The notes: generated by a model not told the origin, from the sequence alone. A stretch of DNA of 64,000 nt from Nocardia acididurans (GCF_016741815.1 NZ_JAERRJ010000013.1:124001-188000); one strand, 5' to 3'; positions 1-8,870 are shown, counted from the first letter of the stretch. A program made the numbers and translations.

Positions 1-900
1 ACCGCCATCCGCTGGAGCGAAAACCTCGGCCACACAGGCGGATTCGCGCGCCGCCCCAGCCTGCTCCTGCGCGCCCAGTACGCTCTCTGCGACCGCCTCG
101 TCTACGCGCCGCTCCGCGCCGCGCTCGGCGGCCACTGCGAATTCGCCATCTCCGGCGGCGGCGCTCTGGCCCCGCGCCTCGGCCACTTCTTCCGTGGCGT
201 CGGCGTTCCCATCTACGAGGGCTACGGCCTCACCGAGTCCACCGCCGCCCACTGCGTCAACGTCCCCGGCGCGATCAAGATCGGCACCGTAGGAAAACCC
301 TTGGGCGGCAACGCGGTCCGCATAGCCGAGGACGGTGAGATCGAACTTTCCGGCGGGGTCGTCTTCACCGGCTACTGGCACAACGACGATGCCACCGCCA
401 CCGCCCTGTCCGACGGCTGGCTCCGCACCGGCGATATCGGCGAACTCGACTCCGACGGCTTCCTCTCCATCACCGGCCGCAAGAAGGATCTCCTCGTCAC
501 CGCGGGCGGCAAAAACGTCTCCCCGGGCCCCCTCGAAGACCTGATCCGCTCCCACCCGTTGATCTCCCAGGCCATCGTGGTGGGCGACGCCCGCCCCTAC
601 ATCACCGCCCTCATCACCATCGACCCGGAAGCCTTCGACTCCTGGAGGGCTGAAAACGCCCACCCCGCTACCACATCCATCGCCGACCTACACACCGACC
701 CCACCCTCCGCGCCGCCGTCCAACAGGCCATCGACGACGCCAACACCACCGTCTCCCACGCCGAGTCCATCAAGAAGTTCGCGATCCTCGACCGCGACCT
801 CACCGAAGAATCCGGCGAGCTGACCGCCACCCTGAAAGTCAAACGCCACGTGGTGTCCACCCGCTTCGCCGACGCCATCGAGGCTATGTACCGCCACTGA
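1..900 (+). CDS. Long-chain acyl-CoA synthetase, C-terminal part (cut by window start)
   Basis: The frame is open from base 1 to the stop at 898-900, giving 299 codons of the C-terminal part of an ANL-superfamily adenylate-forming enzyme. The segment EGYGLTEST (about residues 73-81) is the conserved adenylate-binding A5 motif. GDIGELDSDGF and GRKKDLLVTAGGKNVSP near residues 145-175 are the A7/A8 hinge, and LKVKRHVV near the end carries the expected A10 lysine. The DLLVTAGGKNVSPGPLED signature and the short C-terminus resemble FadD15-type long-chain fatty-acid CoA ligases of Mycobacteriales, which activate fatty acids with ATP and CoA in the cytoplasm. The N-terminal half with the P-loop lies outside the window, so substrate range cannot be judged. 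Confidence 0.9.
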   Translation, partial: TAIRWSENLGHTGGFARRPSLLLRAQYALCDRLVYAPLRAALGGHCEFAISGGGALAPRLGHFFRGVGVPIYEGYGLTESTAAHCVNVPGAIKIGTVGKPLGGNAVRIAEDGEIELSGGVVFTGYWHNDDATATALSDGWLRTGDIGELDSDGFLSITGRKKDLLVTAGGKNVSPGPLEDLIRSHPLISQAIVVGDARPYITALITIDPEAFDSWRAENAHPATTSIADLHTDPTLRAAVQQAIDDANTTVSHAESIKKFAILDRDLTEESGELTATLKVKRHVVSTRFADAIEAMYRH

Positions 901-947
901 CCTCGCCCCGCATCCACCTAGGCCCGTCTCGCTCGAGCTCTCGCGTG

Positions 948-1850
948 TCAGTCCGGCAGCCAGTGCAGTTCATCCGCAAGGGTTTTGGCGACGGCACGGA
1001 TGCGGCGGTGCAGTGGCGACTGCTCGCGGGGGAGGACCAGGTGCAGCGTCATGCCTGGCGCACCGCGCAGCGGTCGCCAGGTGAGACCGGCCGACAGTGA
1101 CGCGACCGCGGCTTCACTGGCCGGGGCGAGGGTGAGCCCGTCGCGCAAGTCGTACTGAGACAGGTCGAAAGAGACTGTGGGCGTGCGGAATCGGGGGCTC
1201 GGAACGGCGTCTCGGAACAGTCCGGACAACTGATCGTAGATGACGGGATTGGCCGCACGATCCGGCAGCCGCAGCGGATACGCGGCCGCGTCGGCGATCT
1301 CGATCTCCGAGTGTTCGGCCAGCGGATGATGCTGTGCCAGTTGGACTCCGACGCGCGCACGCCGCAGCAGGAACCGGCGCACGCCCCGGCCCGGCTGTGC
1401 ACCGCGGGTGATCCCCGCATCGAGTCGCCCGTCGGCCACCGCGGGGGAGATCTCCGGTGTCGCCATCGGGACCGCACTGACCTCGAGCCCCGAGCTGCCG
1501 CGAATCAGCCTGTCCACCAGTGCCGGTGCCGTCTCGGCCCCGGCGCTGAGGCTGTATCCGATACGCACCGTGCCCACTTCACCGGCCGCCGCGCTCCGGG
1601 CACTGTCCCACGCCCGGTCCAGCGCCGCCAGCGCGGGCGGCGCGGACTCCGCCAAAGCCGCACCGGCCGCGGTCAATACGACGCTACGCGTGCTGCGAAC
1701 CAGCAGAGCCGCACCGAGTTCCGCCTCCAATCGGCGCATCCGGGCACTGAGCGCGGGCTGCGCGATCCCGATCCGCGCGGCCGCGCGAGTGAAGTTCAAC
1801 TCCTGCGCCAGCACCAGAAAGTACCGCAGGCTCACCGTATCCGGCGCCAC
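948..1850 (-). CDS. LysR-family transcriptional regulator
   Basis: A 300-residue LysR-type regulator. The first 60 residues contain the winged helix-turn-helix (LRYFLVLAQELNFTRAAARI, then QPALSARMRRLEAELG), followed by a periplasmic-binding-protein-like effector domain. An upstream ATG at 1925 would add 25 residues of non-conserved sequence. The GTG at 1850 is preceded by GGGAGG four bases away and gives a normal LysR N-terminus, so it is preferred. It is divergent from the DUF1330 gene at 1973, and the shared 122-bp gap holds a small dyad AACG-ATC-CGTT at 1872-1882, a possible LysR site. The usual inference is that it controls its divergent neighbour and itself; the effector is unknown. Confidence 0.88.
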   Translation of the reverse strand: MAPDTVSLRYFLVLAQELNFTRAAARIGIAQPALSARMRRLEAELGAALLVRSTRSVVLTAAGAALAESAPPALAALDRAWDSARSAAAGEVGTVRIGYSLSAGAETAPALVDRLIRGSSGLEVSAVPMATPEISPAVADGRLDAGITRGAQPGRGVRRFLLRRARVGVQLAQHHPLAEHSEIEIADAAAYPLRLPDRAANPVIYDQLSGLFRDAVPSPRFRTPTVSFDLSQYDLRDGLTLAPASEAAVASLSAGLTWRPLRGAPGMTLHLVLPREQSPLHRRIRAVAKTLADELHWLPD

Positions 1851-1972
1851 ACGCCCTCCCCACCAATTGATAACGATCCGTTCTGAGTCTATCCCGAACC
1901 GCTCTTTCCCCCGACCACCCATCAAGCCCTAACCTGCGGATATGGCAATCCAACCGACAGCAGGAGGCTTCC

Positions 1973-2269
1973 ATGCCTAAGGGTTACTGGGTCAGCGCCT
2001 ACCCCGACCTTCCCGACCCCGAGAGTCTGACCACCTACAACACCCTGGCCGGTCCGGCCGTCCAGGCCGCAGGCGGGCGCCTTCTCTCACACATCGACAG
2101 TCGAGTCGTCGCCCACGAGGCCGGAATCCCGCAACGCGTCATCCTGATCGAGTTCGACAGCTTCGAACAGGCCGTCGCAGCCTACGAAAGCGAGGCGTAC
2201 CAAAAGGCCCTGCTGTCCCTCCCCAACGACGTCGAGCGCGACTTCCGCATCATCGAGGGCATCAACTGA
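1973..2269 (+). CDS. DUF1330 family protein
   Basis: A 98-residue protein starting MPKGYWVSAYPDLPDP with the strong ribosome site AGGAGG five bases before the ATG. The pattern YWVSAYP, then TYNTLAGPAVQAAGGRLL, then ILIEFDSFEQAVAAYESEAYQ is typical of DUF1330, a dimeric alpha-beta barrel family in the YciI/EthD superfold. Members are small cytoplasmic proteins of unknown activity that often lie beside LysR regulators. Here the LysR gene is divergent and adjacent, so control by it is plausible. No catalytic residue can be assigned from sequence alone. Confidence 0.85.
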   Translation: MPKGYWVSAYPDLPDPESLTTYNTLAGPAVQAAGGRLLSHIDSRVVAHEAGIPQRVILIEFDSFEQAVAAYESEAYQKALLSLPNDVERDFRIIEGIN

Positions 2270-2447
2270 CCAGCGCGCCCCGACTGCCACCACGAGTCCG
2301 GTCGGGGCCATCCGTCGGCAGCCGATCGCCGCAGCCCGCAACGATTCCCGCAGCTCACGACCACGATCTCCATGCGCTGGCCTCGGCCCTCGGCTATCTC
2401 GACACCGATCCCCGATTGTCCGGGCTGTTCATTGCATACTGTCCGGC

Positions 2448-2876
2448 GTGGATATCAATTCAGGTGGCACCGAAGGCCCATCCCTGAACGACGCCACGGC
2501 GGCCTCGCCCAACAACGTGTACGGCAGTGTGCAGACAGCCCCGCGGCCGGAATCCCTCGCGCGACTCTTCGCCGCGGCGGGCTGGCGGGTCCGACAAGCC
2601 ACTTGGACCGATTACGAAGTCGGATGTACCTGGGCGGAAATCGAATTCGCCTGTGACGATCGAGTCCGGACATTCGCCGGCGTCGTGGATCCAGGCCACC
2701 ACCGATGGTCCACACCGCAGCACGTGAAGGCCGAGACACCGAACGCACTCTCCTGCCGCTTCCCGAGCGGACCGAACCGGCCAGTGCGACGCGGCAGAAG
2801 ATCAAACCGCCGTGGCCAACTTAGCTGGCCGAACACACTGAACTGGCCGGGATCCGATCCCGACACCAGTCTCTAA
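2448..2876 (+). CDS. Hypothetical protein, possibly C-terminally disrupted
   Basis: GTG-started frame of 142 codons. Residues 25-80 (NNVYGSVQTAPRPESLARLF, then AAGWRVRQATWTDYEVGCTW and AEIEFACDD) read like a real compact protein with a helix and a beta-sheet. After about residue 85 the sequence becomes rich in Arg, Pro, Asn and Trp and looks like translated non-coding DNA. No convincing ribosome-binding site precedes the GTG. The reading frame overlaps the end of the minus-strand hypothetical gene at 2821. I do not recognise the family. It may be a gene whose 3' end was replaced during the rearrangements around the nearby insertion sequence. Confidence 0.4.
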   Translation: MDINSGGTEGPSLNDATAASPNNVYGSVQTAPRPESLARLFAAAGWRVRQATWTDYEVGCTWAEIEFACDDRVRTFAGVVDPGHHRWSTPQHVKAETPNALSCRFPSGPNRPVRRGRRSNRRGQLSWPNTLNWPGSDPDTSL

Positions 2877-3552
2877 CTAACTTAGTCATCTGATTCGCCG
2901 TTGGAATGTCGACGAGTCCCCTCCCCAAGTCTGGCGAACAGCGCTGATTCGATTTTGAAAGACACTCATCTGTCGCGGCACGCTCAGTTTCACTGACCCC
3001 CTCGCTCTGCGCGATGAACACCACGATCTCCACGAGCTCCTGGTCGTACACTCCTAGATCAGCCAGTGTCACCGCATCGAAGTACGCCTCTGCCTCCGGT
3101 GCGGCAATCTCGAGATCGGTTACCAGCGCGGCTCCCCTTTCACCCATCTCGGAAACGCTCCATCCTGCCTTCTCACAAAGGCGGACAGGATCCGTTCGTC
3201 GCCAGGTCCAATCGAACGCAGCCGCCAAGATTGCAGTGCGAACTGCGCCGTCGACATCGGCGCGCATGGTCCACGCCACTTCATCGCCCGGATCGACATC
3301 ACGTCGAGTCCACGTCTCAGGCCAGGAGTCGAACTCACCAGCAGGGATACCGTCCACCAGTAGTGTGTAGGCGGCCTCCACCGGGAAGTCTCCGATCGAA
3401 AGTTCCAAGGACGCACCGCCTTCCACCGGCCGGTACTGCCGCTTCGGATCGCCGCCGACACGATCCCAGAACAGCTCGTTACCTCCACCAGAGCCGTCCG
3501 ATGCTCGCATCGGATTGGCCAACACTCGCTTGCGTAGGTACTGCTCATTCAA
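2821..3552 (-). CDS. Hypothetical protein next to the insertion sequence
   Basis: The minus frame is open from inside the left end of the insertion sequence to 2821. The part outside the element begins LNEQYLRKRVLANPMRASDG and continues with well-behaved protein sequence (YTLLVDGIPAGEFDSWPETW, then DEVAWTMRADVDGAVRTAIL and acidic helices). A TTG at 3552 is offered as start; ATG at 3510 is the alternative, and neither has a good ribosome site. The IS256 end lies only about 18 bases upstream of the TTG, so promoter and possibly N-terminal codons were removed or separated. I do not recognise the family. The last about 40 residues are less protein-like. Probably silent or altered in expression. 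Confidence 0.4.
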   Translation of the reverse strand: MNEQYLRKRVLANPMRASDGSGGGNELFWDRVGGDPKRQYRPVEGGASLELSIGDFPVEAAYTLLVDGIPAGEFDSWPETWTRRDVDPGDEVAWTMRADVDGAVRTAILAAAFDWTWRRTDPVRLCEKAGWSVSEMGERGAALVTDLEIAAPEAEAYFDAVTLADLGVYDQELVEIVVFIAQSEGVSETERAATDECLSKSNQRCSPDLGRGLVDIPTANQMTKLVRDWCRDRIPASSVCSAS

Positions 3553-3569
3553 CCGGGCACCGTAACAAA

Positions 3570-3604
3570 GGAGTGTCGGGATAACGGCGGATCTTGATCT
3601 CGGT
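3570..3604 (+). repeat. Left terminal inverted repeat of the IS256 element
   Basis: A 35-base segment beginning GGAGTGTCGGGATAACGG whose reverse complement is matched, with scattered mismatches and one indel, by 4918-4951. It marks the outer left end of the element. Confidence 0.7.
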
Positions 3605-3646
3605 CCGATCGGCCGAACCTGATGGTTCGGCAGGAAGGACCGACGA

Positions 3647-4912
3647 ATGTCGGAGACACTGACCGTCGTGACCAACGACGCGGTGGACACCAAGAAATTG
3701 GCTCAGCAACTGCTCGCTCAGGCCAAGGAACAAGGCATCGATCTGGTCGGGCCCGGTGGGCTGCTGGGCCAGCTGACCAAGACCGTGCTCGAAACCGCTC
3801 TGGAAGCGGAGATGACCGAGCACGTCGGCTATGAGAAACACGACCCGGCCGGTCGCGGAACGGGCAACTCCCGCAACGGAACTCGCTCCAAGACCGTGGT
3901 CACCGAGATCGGTCCGGTAGAGATCGATGTCCCGCGCGATACGAGTTCCTCGTTCGAACCCAAGATCGTCAAGAAGCGGCAGCGACGCCTGTCGGGAGTC
4001 GACGAGATCGTGTTGTCGTTGACCGCGAAAGGCTTGACCACTGGGGAGATTTCGGCGCACTTCGCCGAGATCTATGGCACTTCGGTGTCGAAGGACACGA
4101 TCTCGACGATCACCGAGAAGGTGGTCGCGGAGATGGTGGATTGGTGCAACCGGCCCCTCGATCGCGTCTATCCGGTCCTGTTCATCGATGCCATCCACGT
4201 CAAGATCCGGGATGGTCAGGTGGCCAACCGCCCGATCTATGTGGTCATCGGCGTCACCACCGCCGGCGAACGCGACATCCTCGGGCTCTGGGCCGGCGAC
4301 GGCGGTGAAGGCGCCAAATTCTGGCTGCAGGTGCTGACCGAACTCAAGAACCGCGGCGTCGCCGATGTCTGTATCGCCATCTGCGACGGACTCAAAGGCT
4401 TGCCGGAGGCGATCAACACGGTCTGGGCGCAAACGATCGTGCAAACCTGCGTGATCCACTTGCTGCGCAACAGTTTCCGCTACGCGGGCCGCCAGCACTG
4501 GGCCGAGATGAGCCGCGACCTCAAACCCGTCTACACCGCGGCGACCGAAGCCGCGGCTCGTGAACGGTTCGGCGAGTTCACCGCGAAGTGGGGCGGCCGC
4601 TATCCGGCGATCGTGAAGCTCTGGAACAACGCCTGGCCCGAGTTCGTGCCGTTCCTGGACTACGACGTGGAGATCCGGCGAATCATCTGCTCCACCAACG
4701 CGATCGAGTCGTTGAACACCCGCTACCGGCGCGCGATCCGCGCCCGCGGGCACTTCCCATCCGAGCAGTCGGCCCTGAAATGCCTGTATCTGGTGACCCG
4801 TTCCCTGGACCCGACCGGGCAAGGGCGGGCACGATGGGCGATGCGGTGGAAACCGGCCCTCAACGCGTTCGCCATCACCTTCGAAGGCCGGATCCACCCG
4901 ACCGGGAACTAA
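3647..4912 (+). CDS. IS256-family transposase (Mutator superfamily)
   Basis: A full-length 421-residue DDE transposase. The catalytic triad is visible: Asp181 in VLFIDAIHVK, Asp247 in CIAICDGLKGLPEAI and Glu354 in STNAIESLNTRYR. The C-x2-H element TCVIHLLRNS (Cys268, His271), a family hallmark, lies between the second Asp and the Glu. The N-terminal DNA-binding part contains the conserved GNSRNGTRSKTV segment after about residue 72. Start ATG 3647 is used because the preceding bases carry AGGAAGGA eight bases upstream. No frameshift or stop is seen, so the element should be mobile-competent. It catalyses cut-and-paste or circle-type transposition of the flanking inverted repeats. Confidence 0.93.
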   Translation: MSETLTVVTNDAVDTKKLAQQLLAQAKEQGIDLVGPGGLLGQLTKTVLETALEAEMTEHVGYEKHDPAGRGTGNSRNGTRSKTVVTEIGPVEIDVPRDTSSSFEPKIVKKRQRRLSGVDEIVLSLTAKGLTTGEISAHFAEIYGTSVSKDTISTITEKVVAEMVDWCNRPLDRVYPVLFIDAIHVKIRDGQVANRPIYVVIGVTTAGERDILGLWAGDGGEGAKFWLQVLTELKNRGVADVCIAICDGLKGLPEAINTVWAQTIVQTCVIHLLRNSFRYAGRQHWAEMSRDLKPVYTAATEAAARERFGEFTAKWGGRYPAIVKLWNNAWPEFVPFLDYDVEIRRIICSTNAIESLNTRYRRAIRARGHFPSEQSALKCLYLVTRSLDPTGQGRARWAMRWKPALNAFAITFEGRIHPTGN

Positions 4913-4917
4913 CCCAC

Positions 4918-4951
4918 ACCGAGGTCGGATCCACCGTTAATCCGAAACTCC
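4918..4951 (+). repeat. Right terminal inverted repeat of the IS256 element
   Basis: A 34-base segment, beginning six bases after the transposase stop, that reads inward from 4951 as GGAGTTTCGGATTAACGGTG on the minus strand, matching the left end imperfectly. Confidence 0.7.
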
Positions 4952-5086
4952 CGCGCGGTTCGAAACGGCCATGCGGCAGGTCCGAAGATCAACGTGCCGA
5001 GGCAATCTCGGCCGGAACGAATGCACTGATCTGCCGATGAGCGCGAGTGTGTTGGTGCGCTTGACGCGACCGGTTCGAGGCTGGCG

Positions 5087-5404
5087 CTATCGGGAGCGCC
5101 AGGAACCATCCGGGTATTGAACCCATTCCGTGTCGTGGGGGCGGACAACAAGTGGGCTCAGCATTTGGTTCAGCGCGTCATCGGACAGCGTGCCGCCGTC
5201 CCCGAGTCCCACCCAGTTATAGGCGTTCTTGAGAACCGGTATGGGTGTATCGAACGCCTCGCGCCAGTAAATGATGATCTGGAAAGACGTCGGGCTCCCG
5301 AGCTCCTGGATCAACCAGGTCGCTATCTCAGCCGGAGTGTCTCCTCGCTGGGCCCGTGTACGCAGCTCGCTGACGACGGCTTCTCTGAGCGGGCCTGATC
5401 CCAT
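5087..5404 (-). CDS. Hypothetical protein, 105 aa
   Basis: A small soluble protein starting MGSGPLREAVVSELRTRAQR. ATG at 5404 is preceded by AGGAGG with a six-base gap, an excellent ribosome site, so the frame is probably expressed; the TTG six bases upstream is less likely. The sequence has an N-terminal helical part (DTPAEIATWLIQELGSPTSF), a central IIIYWREAFDTPIPVLKNAY segment and a C-terminal GDGGTLSDDALNQMLSPLV stretch, with no membrane segment or signal peptide. I do not recognise a named family. It stands alone between the insertion sequence and the membrane protein gene. Confidence 0.65.
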   Translation of the reverse strand: MGSGPLREAVVSELRTRAQRGDTPAEIATWLIQELGSPTSFQIIIYWREAFDTPIPVLKNAYNWVGLGDGGTLSDDALNQMLSPLVVRPHDTEWVQYPDGSWRSR

Positions 5405-5543
5405 GATCAACCTCCTGAGCTGAGATAACGATCATGTCCTAACCATCGGCTAGCGTATCCGGGTAACGCAGGGAGGTACTGCCGAGAGCACGATTCGCGA
5501 CGTCTGTACAGTGCGCTCGTCGGATGGGGAGAACCCGGCTTCG

Positions 5544-7064
5544 TCATGGTTGGTTCGAGGTGGGCCGGGCTGTGCGGCACAGCAGGATTCCGGCAGTAGC
5601 GAGGGCGACGACGGTGCCGAATCCGCCGATCAGGGTCGGGGTACTGCTTTCGGAGTCGAGGATTGCGCGGATCAGGGCGCCGCCGAAGACGATCAGAATG
5701 AGGATGTAGCGCCCAGCCAGGCTATCGGCAGCACCGGGTTCGCCGCGCAGAAGGCGAAGCGCAGTCCGCACCATCGCCACCCCGTAGAAAAAGGCGAGCA
5801 AGCAGAATGCGCCCGCGAGAATGCCACCGAAGGTTCGATTCTCGCCGGGTGCCGAGTCGACCGTCCACAGGACGGACGCGACCAGGCCGACGGTTCCGAT
5901 GCCGAGAATGATCGCGCCAATGATCAGACCGAAGCTCCCGGCCGCCGTGGCGACATCCGACCGCGACCGAGCAGTCGCACCAGGTTGGCGTCCGTAGTGG
6001 TGTGTCGCTGCCTCATCCGGTGTGGACTCGCGGCACGCCAGGACGGCGGCCAACAAGGCAGGTATCGACAGGATCGCCGACGCCAAAAGAGTCCAGCACC
6101 CCGGGCCGAGATCGGCGATAACGCTGTATTCCCAGAGGAATTCGACGCCGAGGCCGATGATGCTCCACGCTGCCGCGGCACACCCACCGGTGACGAACAC
6201 CGCACTCCAGCCGATCCAACGCCGCCTGGCACCCATACCCGCGATCAGCGCAACACCGGTCAGTACCGAGCCCACCCCGCCGAGTGCCACGACCAGCCCG
6301 CTCGCCTGTGGCAGGAACCGCCCGTCGTCGGCCAAATCGACCAGGTACAAGGGCAGTCGTTCGTCCAACGCGGTCAAGATTTGGAAGGGCAGGAATTGGC
6401 TTGCCAGGACAAGGAAGCCGGCCACCAGCGACAACACTCCCGCGACACGGGCGTGTCCCGCACGCGTTGAGTCTGCGAGGTAGAGAAGGACCGGGGCGCC
6501 GTGCGGGCCGGGCACCGGCGCGGGCCCCGCGCCGGCCGCGCAGGTGAATACCGCCGCCAGCGCTGCCCCCGCACCCACCAGGAGCACCCAGAAACCAGAC
6601 CCGTAGAAGCCCCCAGGTTCGAAGTGGTTACCGGTCACGACCGTGGCGAGCATCGTCGCCAGCGTGCCGAAAAGGATCCCCGCAGAAAGGAATCCGACCA
6701 CAGCGCGCTCCGGACGACGTCCCCATGCACCGCGCAACCTCACCACACCGATGGACCCCGCGACCGCACTGAACACCAACGGAACCAGTGGCGCCAGCGG
6801 ACGGAGACCATGCAACGGCGCCCCGGTGAAACGCGCAGGGAAACAGATCACACCATTGCAGTCAGCGCGGTCGCCGAACCACATCAACACCGATGCGACA
6901 AGCGTCGCCGCCACGGCGACGCCCAGCAGGATCTCCGTGCGACCGACACGACCGGTTGCGGCTGGTGTCTCGGTCACCACGACCGGCGTGTGCCTGGTCG
7001 CATACTGCGGCCCGGAGGTGGCCCCATCGGGTCCTATCGGACCACCGTGGGGTCGAAAACTCAT
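5544..7064 (-). CDS. Multi-pass membrane protein of unknown function
   Basis: A 506-residue integral membrane protein. A short polar, Pro/Gly-rich N-terminus (MSFRPHGGPIGPDGATSGPQ) precedes about a dozen hydrophobic segments, for example TEILLGVAVAATLVASVLMW, VPLVFSAVAGSIGVV, FLSAGILFGTLATMLATVV, GIIGAIIL-type repeats near residue 380 and a last helix before the C-terminus. A TTG four codons upstream (7076) is possible, but the ATG is taken as the start. I cannot place it in a transporter family, and no ATP-binding or conserved charged motif is evident. It is divergent from the DUF402 gene across a 423-bp gap. Confidence 0.75.
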   Translation of the reverse strand: MSFRPHGGPIGPDGATSGPQYATRHTPVVVTETPAATGRVGRTEILLGVAVAATLVASVLMWFGDRADCNGVICFPARFTGAPLHGLRPLAPLVPLVFSAVAGSIGVVRLRGAWGRRPERAVVGFLSAGILFGTLATMLATVVTGNHFEPGGFYGSGFWVLLVGAGAALAAVFTCAAGAGPAPVPGPHGAPVLLYLADSTRAGHARVAGVLSLVAGFLVLASQFLPFQILTALDERLPLYLVDLADDGRFLPQASGLVVALGGVGSVLTGVALIAGMGARRRWIGWSAVFVTGGCAAAAWSIIGLGVEFLWEYSVIADLGPGCWTLLASAILSIPALLAAVLACRESTPDEAATHHYGRQPGATARSRSDVATAAGSFGLIIGAIILGIGTVGLVASVLWTVDSAPGENRTFGGILAGAFCLLAFFYGVAMVRTALRLLRGEPGAADSLAGRYILILIVFGGALIRAILDSESSTPTLIGGFGTVVALATAGILLCRTARPTSNQP

Positions 7065-7487
7065 GGCATTCCCCAACCTTCATCTGTCCCGCAGTGCCAG
7101 CGGCGGCGGTGCCGACACGGACGCCCGGCATCCCAGAACAGCAATGCTCACCGCAATTCCGTACGCGCGCTGCGGGATCGCCCCGCAGCCCCCTGAAACC
7201 GCCGTACTGACGTCGACACCCTACTGGGACAATTCCGGACACCGCAATTGCGGAGTCAGATCGATTGCCGTGGTCTAGTGGCCGGGAGATGTGGCGGGCG
7301 TCGTGTGGGTCCGCATGATCAACAGTGACACCGAACAGCTCTTCGATGAGCCTCTTCTTCTCGTGGCGGCCCGGGATCGCAATGCGCCTCGTCTTCCGGC
7401 TGGACACCTCATCCGGCCCGCCAGAATTGTCCGGTTGCCGAACGCACCGCGGCGATGACCGCCTTACGGGGACCTACTGTGTCCGGT
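7065..7487. other. 423-bp divergent intergenic region
   Basis: This gap separates the divergent starts of the membrane protein (7064, minus) and the DUF402 protein (7488, plus) and should contain both promoters. I see no convincing -35/-10 pair, RNA gene or long inverted repeat in it. A minus-strand frame beginning at 7407 (MSSRKTRRIAIPGRHEKKRL) has a protein-like first 45 residues but no ribosome site, and runs into the membrane-protein region; it could be a gene fragment. Confidence 0.4.
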
Positions 7488-8021
7488 ATGGAGAGGTTTG
7501 TCATCGGATCCACTGTCCGAAAGCGCGAGGTGCTGCACGGTCAGGTGTGGATGTCGATGCCGGTCGAGGTGGTCGCCGATGACGACGTCCTCGCGGTGTG
7601 GTTGAAAAGCGGTACCCCTCTTGAGTTTCCACCGCATCCGTTCGGCCCACATCCATGGTCGGATCATGAGAGGTGGGTCGGCAGCAGCGTGTTGCAGCTG
7701 CATCGGCCAGGCATCAGGTACTCGGTGTGGGCGTTCTTCGTCGACGAGAGCTTCGATCGTTGGTACATCAACTTCGAAGAGCCCTACAAGCGCGGCGAAG
7801 CTTGTTTCGACACGGTTGATCACGGTCTCGACATCGTCATCGAAGACGGTCGCTGGCGGTGGAAAGACCGCGACGATGTCGCCGGGCAGGTCGCCGGCGG
7901 ACGCCTTACCTCAGAGGAAGCCGCGGAGGTGTGGGGCGAGGCTGAGCGTTTGGCGGCCGCGCTGGATCGTGGAGACTGCTGGTGGTTGCCTCGCTGGCAA
8001 GGCTGGCAACCACCGCAGTAG
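7488..8021 (+). CDS. DUF402 domain protein
   Basis: A 177-residue protein starting MERFVIGSTVRKREVLHGQV. The features of DUF402 are present: an early strand pair, WVGSSVLQLHRPG, then YSVWAFFVDESFDRWYINFE, then the acidic DTVDHGLDIVIEDGRWRWKD loop and a helical C-terminus ending in WWLPRWQGW. DUF402 proteins include FomD of fosfomycin biosynthesis and nucleoside di/triphosphate phosphatases that use divalent metal bound by conserved acidic residues. The D-x-D pair in the DHGLDIVIED segment fits. The usual alternative start at 7455 would add eleven residues without a better ribosome site. Real substrate unknown; probably a cytoplasmic phosphohydrolase. Confidence 0.8.
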   Translation: MERFVIGSTVRKREVLHGQVWMSMPVEVVADDDVLAVWLKSGTPLEFPPHPFGPHPWSDHERWVGSSVLQLHRPGIRYSVWAFFVDESFDRWYINFEEPYKRGEACFDTVDHGLDIVIEDGRWRWKDRDDVAGQVAGGRLTSEEAAEVWGEAERLAAALDRGDCWWLPRWQGWQPPQ

Positions 8022-8189
8022 AGCATCCGGTTCTGCCGCGCGGCGCGCTGACCCAACTGGCCAGCGCGGGCGGGTCGAAGGTCAACGGGCCGAGCCGATC
8101 TGACGACGGCCGCGAGCGCCGTGGTGCTGATCATGTTGCGGGAGGATTGATTCTGCGGTGCGGATTGTGGTTGCTGCCAGACTGGTCGG

Positions 8190-8870
8190 ATGAGGTTTGG
8201 CGGGCGGTCGTTGGCGCTGAGGTCGCTGCGGGGTCTGGCGGTGGGGGACGCGTTCGGGTCGTGTTTCGATGATCCGATCAACTATGGCGCGCTTCGGGAG
8301 CGGAGGGTGCTGCCCCGGGCCTTGGTTGTGGACCGACGATACGCAGATGGCGTGTTCGATTTTCGCAGTGCTGAGTGAATCAGTGAGGCCGCGGCTTCGG
8401 CGGAGGTCACCCATGCGCACCCAGAGGGGGTGGCCGGGGCGGTTGCGGTGGCGATTGCCGCCGCGTTGTCTGCGACGGAACCGCAGCTGTGTGGGGCGGA
8501 GTTCCTCGAGAGGGTAGCCGATCGGATGTCCGAGGGGGCTGTTCGAGACAAGCTCAGGCAGGCGGCGGGGATCGACGATTCTGGAACTGCCGCTGGGGAA
8601 TTGGGCGTCGGGCATGACACCTCCGCGGTCGATACTGTGCCGTTCGGCCTTTGGGTTGTCGCTCACCACGGGCATGATTTCGCCGACGCATGCTGGACAG
8701 CTGTTGCGGCCGGCGGTGATATCGATACCACCTGTGCGATCATCGGCGGGATCCTCGGTGCTCGCGCAACCTCCGATGGCCTACCGCTCGACTGGCTCGA
8801 ACGTTGCGAACCGCTACCTGAGTGGGCGATCACTCATCGGGTTGCGGTGGTTCAGGAGGTCGAATGGTGG
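8190..8870 (+). pseudogene. ADP-ribosylglycohydrolase family pseudogene
   Basis: Fragments of one ADP-ribosylglycohydrolase are spread over two frames. LRGLAVGDAFGSCFDDP (8190 frame) is the family N-terminus. The frame then shifts by one to read PWLWTDDTQMACSIFAVL, the metal-binding TDDTQM motif. After that about 100-120 residues of the normal protein are missing. The first frame resumes with THAHPEGVAGAVAVAIAAAL and continues to VPFGLWVVAHHGHDFADACW and GGDIDTTCAIIGGILGA, the C-terminal metal site. It thus has at least one frameshift plus an internal deletion and should be inactive. In-frame translation runs on into the antisense of the tRNA-Arg gene. Intact members remove ADP-ribose from proteins or act on related substrates. 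Confidence 0.82.

Larger units (their letters stand above)
3570..4951 (+). mobile_element. IS256-family insertion sequence, about 1.38 kb
   Basis: A complete transposase gene is bracketed by imperfect terminal inverted repeats at 3570-3604 and 4918-4951. Both outer ends read GGAGT inward, and the two repeats share blocks TAACGG and GGATC and CTCGGT with few mismatches. Size, gene orientation and single DDE transposase fit the IS256 family. I could not see a convincing 8-9 bp target duplication in the flanks, so the element may be old or one flank may have been rearranged after insertion. Confidence 0.8.

Noticed and set aside
3555..4965. Target-site duplication of the IS256 element
   Set aside because: The bases outside the two inverted repeats (ending ACAAA on the left and starting CGCGC on the right) do not match.
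6862..7407. Minus-strand frame with a protein-like start MSSRKTRRIAIPGRHEKKRL
   Set aside because: No ribosome site, and most of the frame lies opposite or out of frame with the membrane-protein 5' region; at best a gene fragment.
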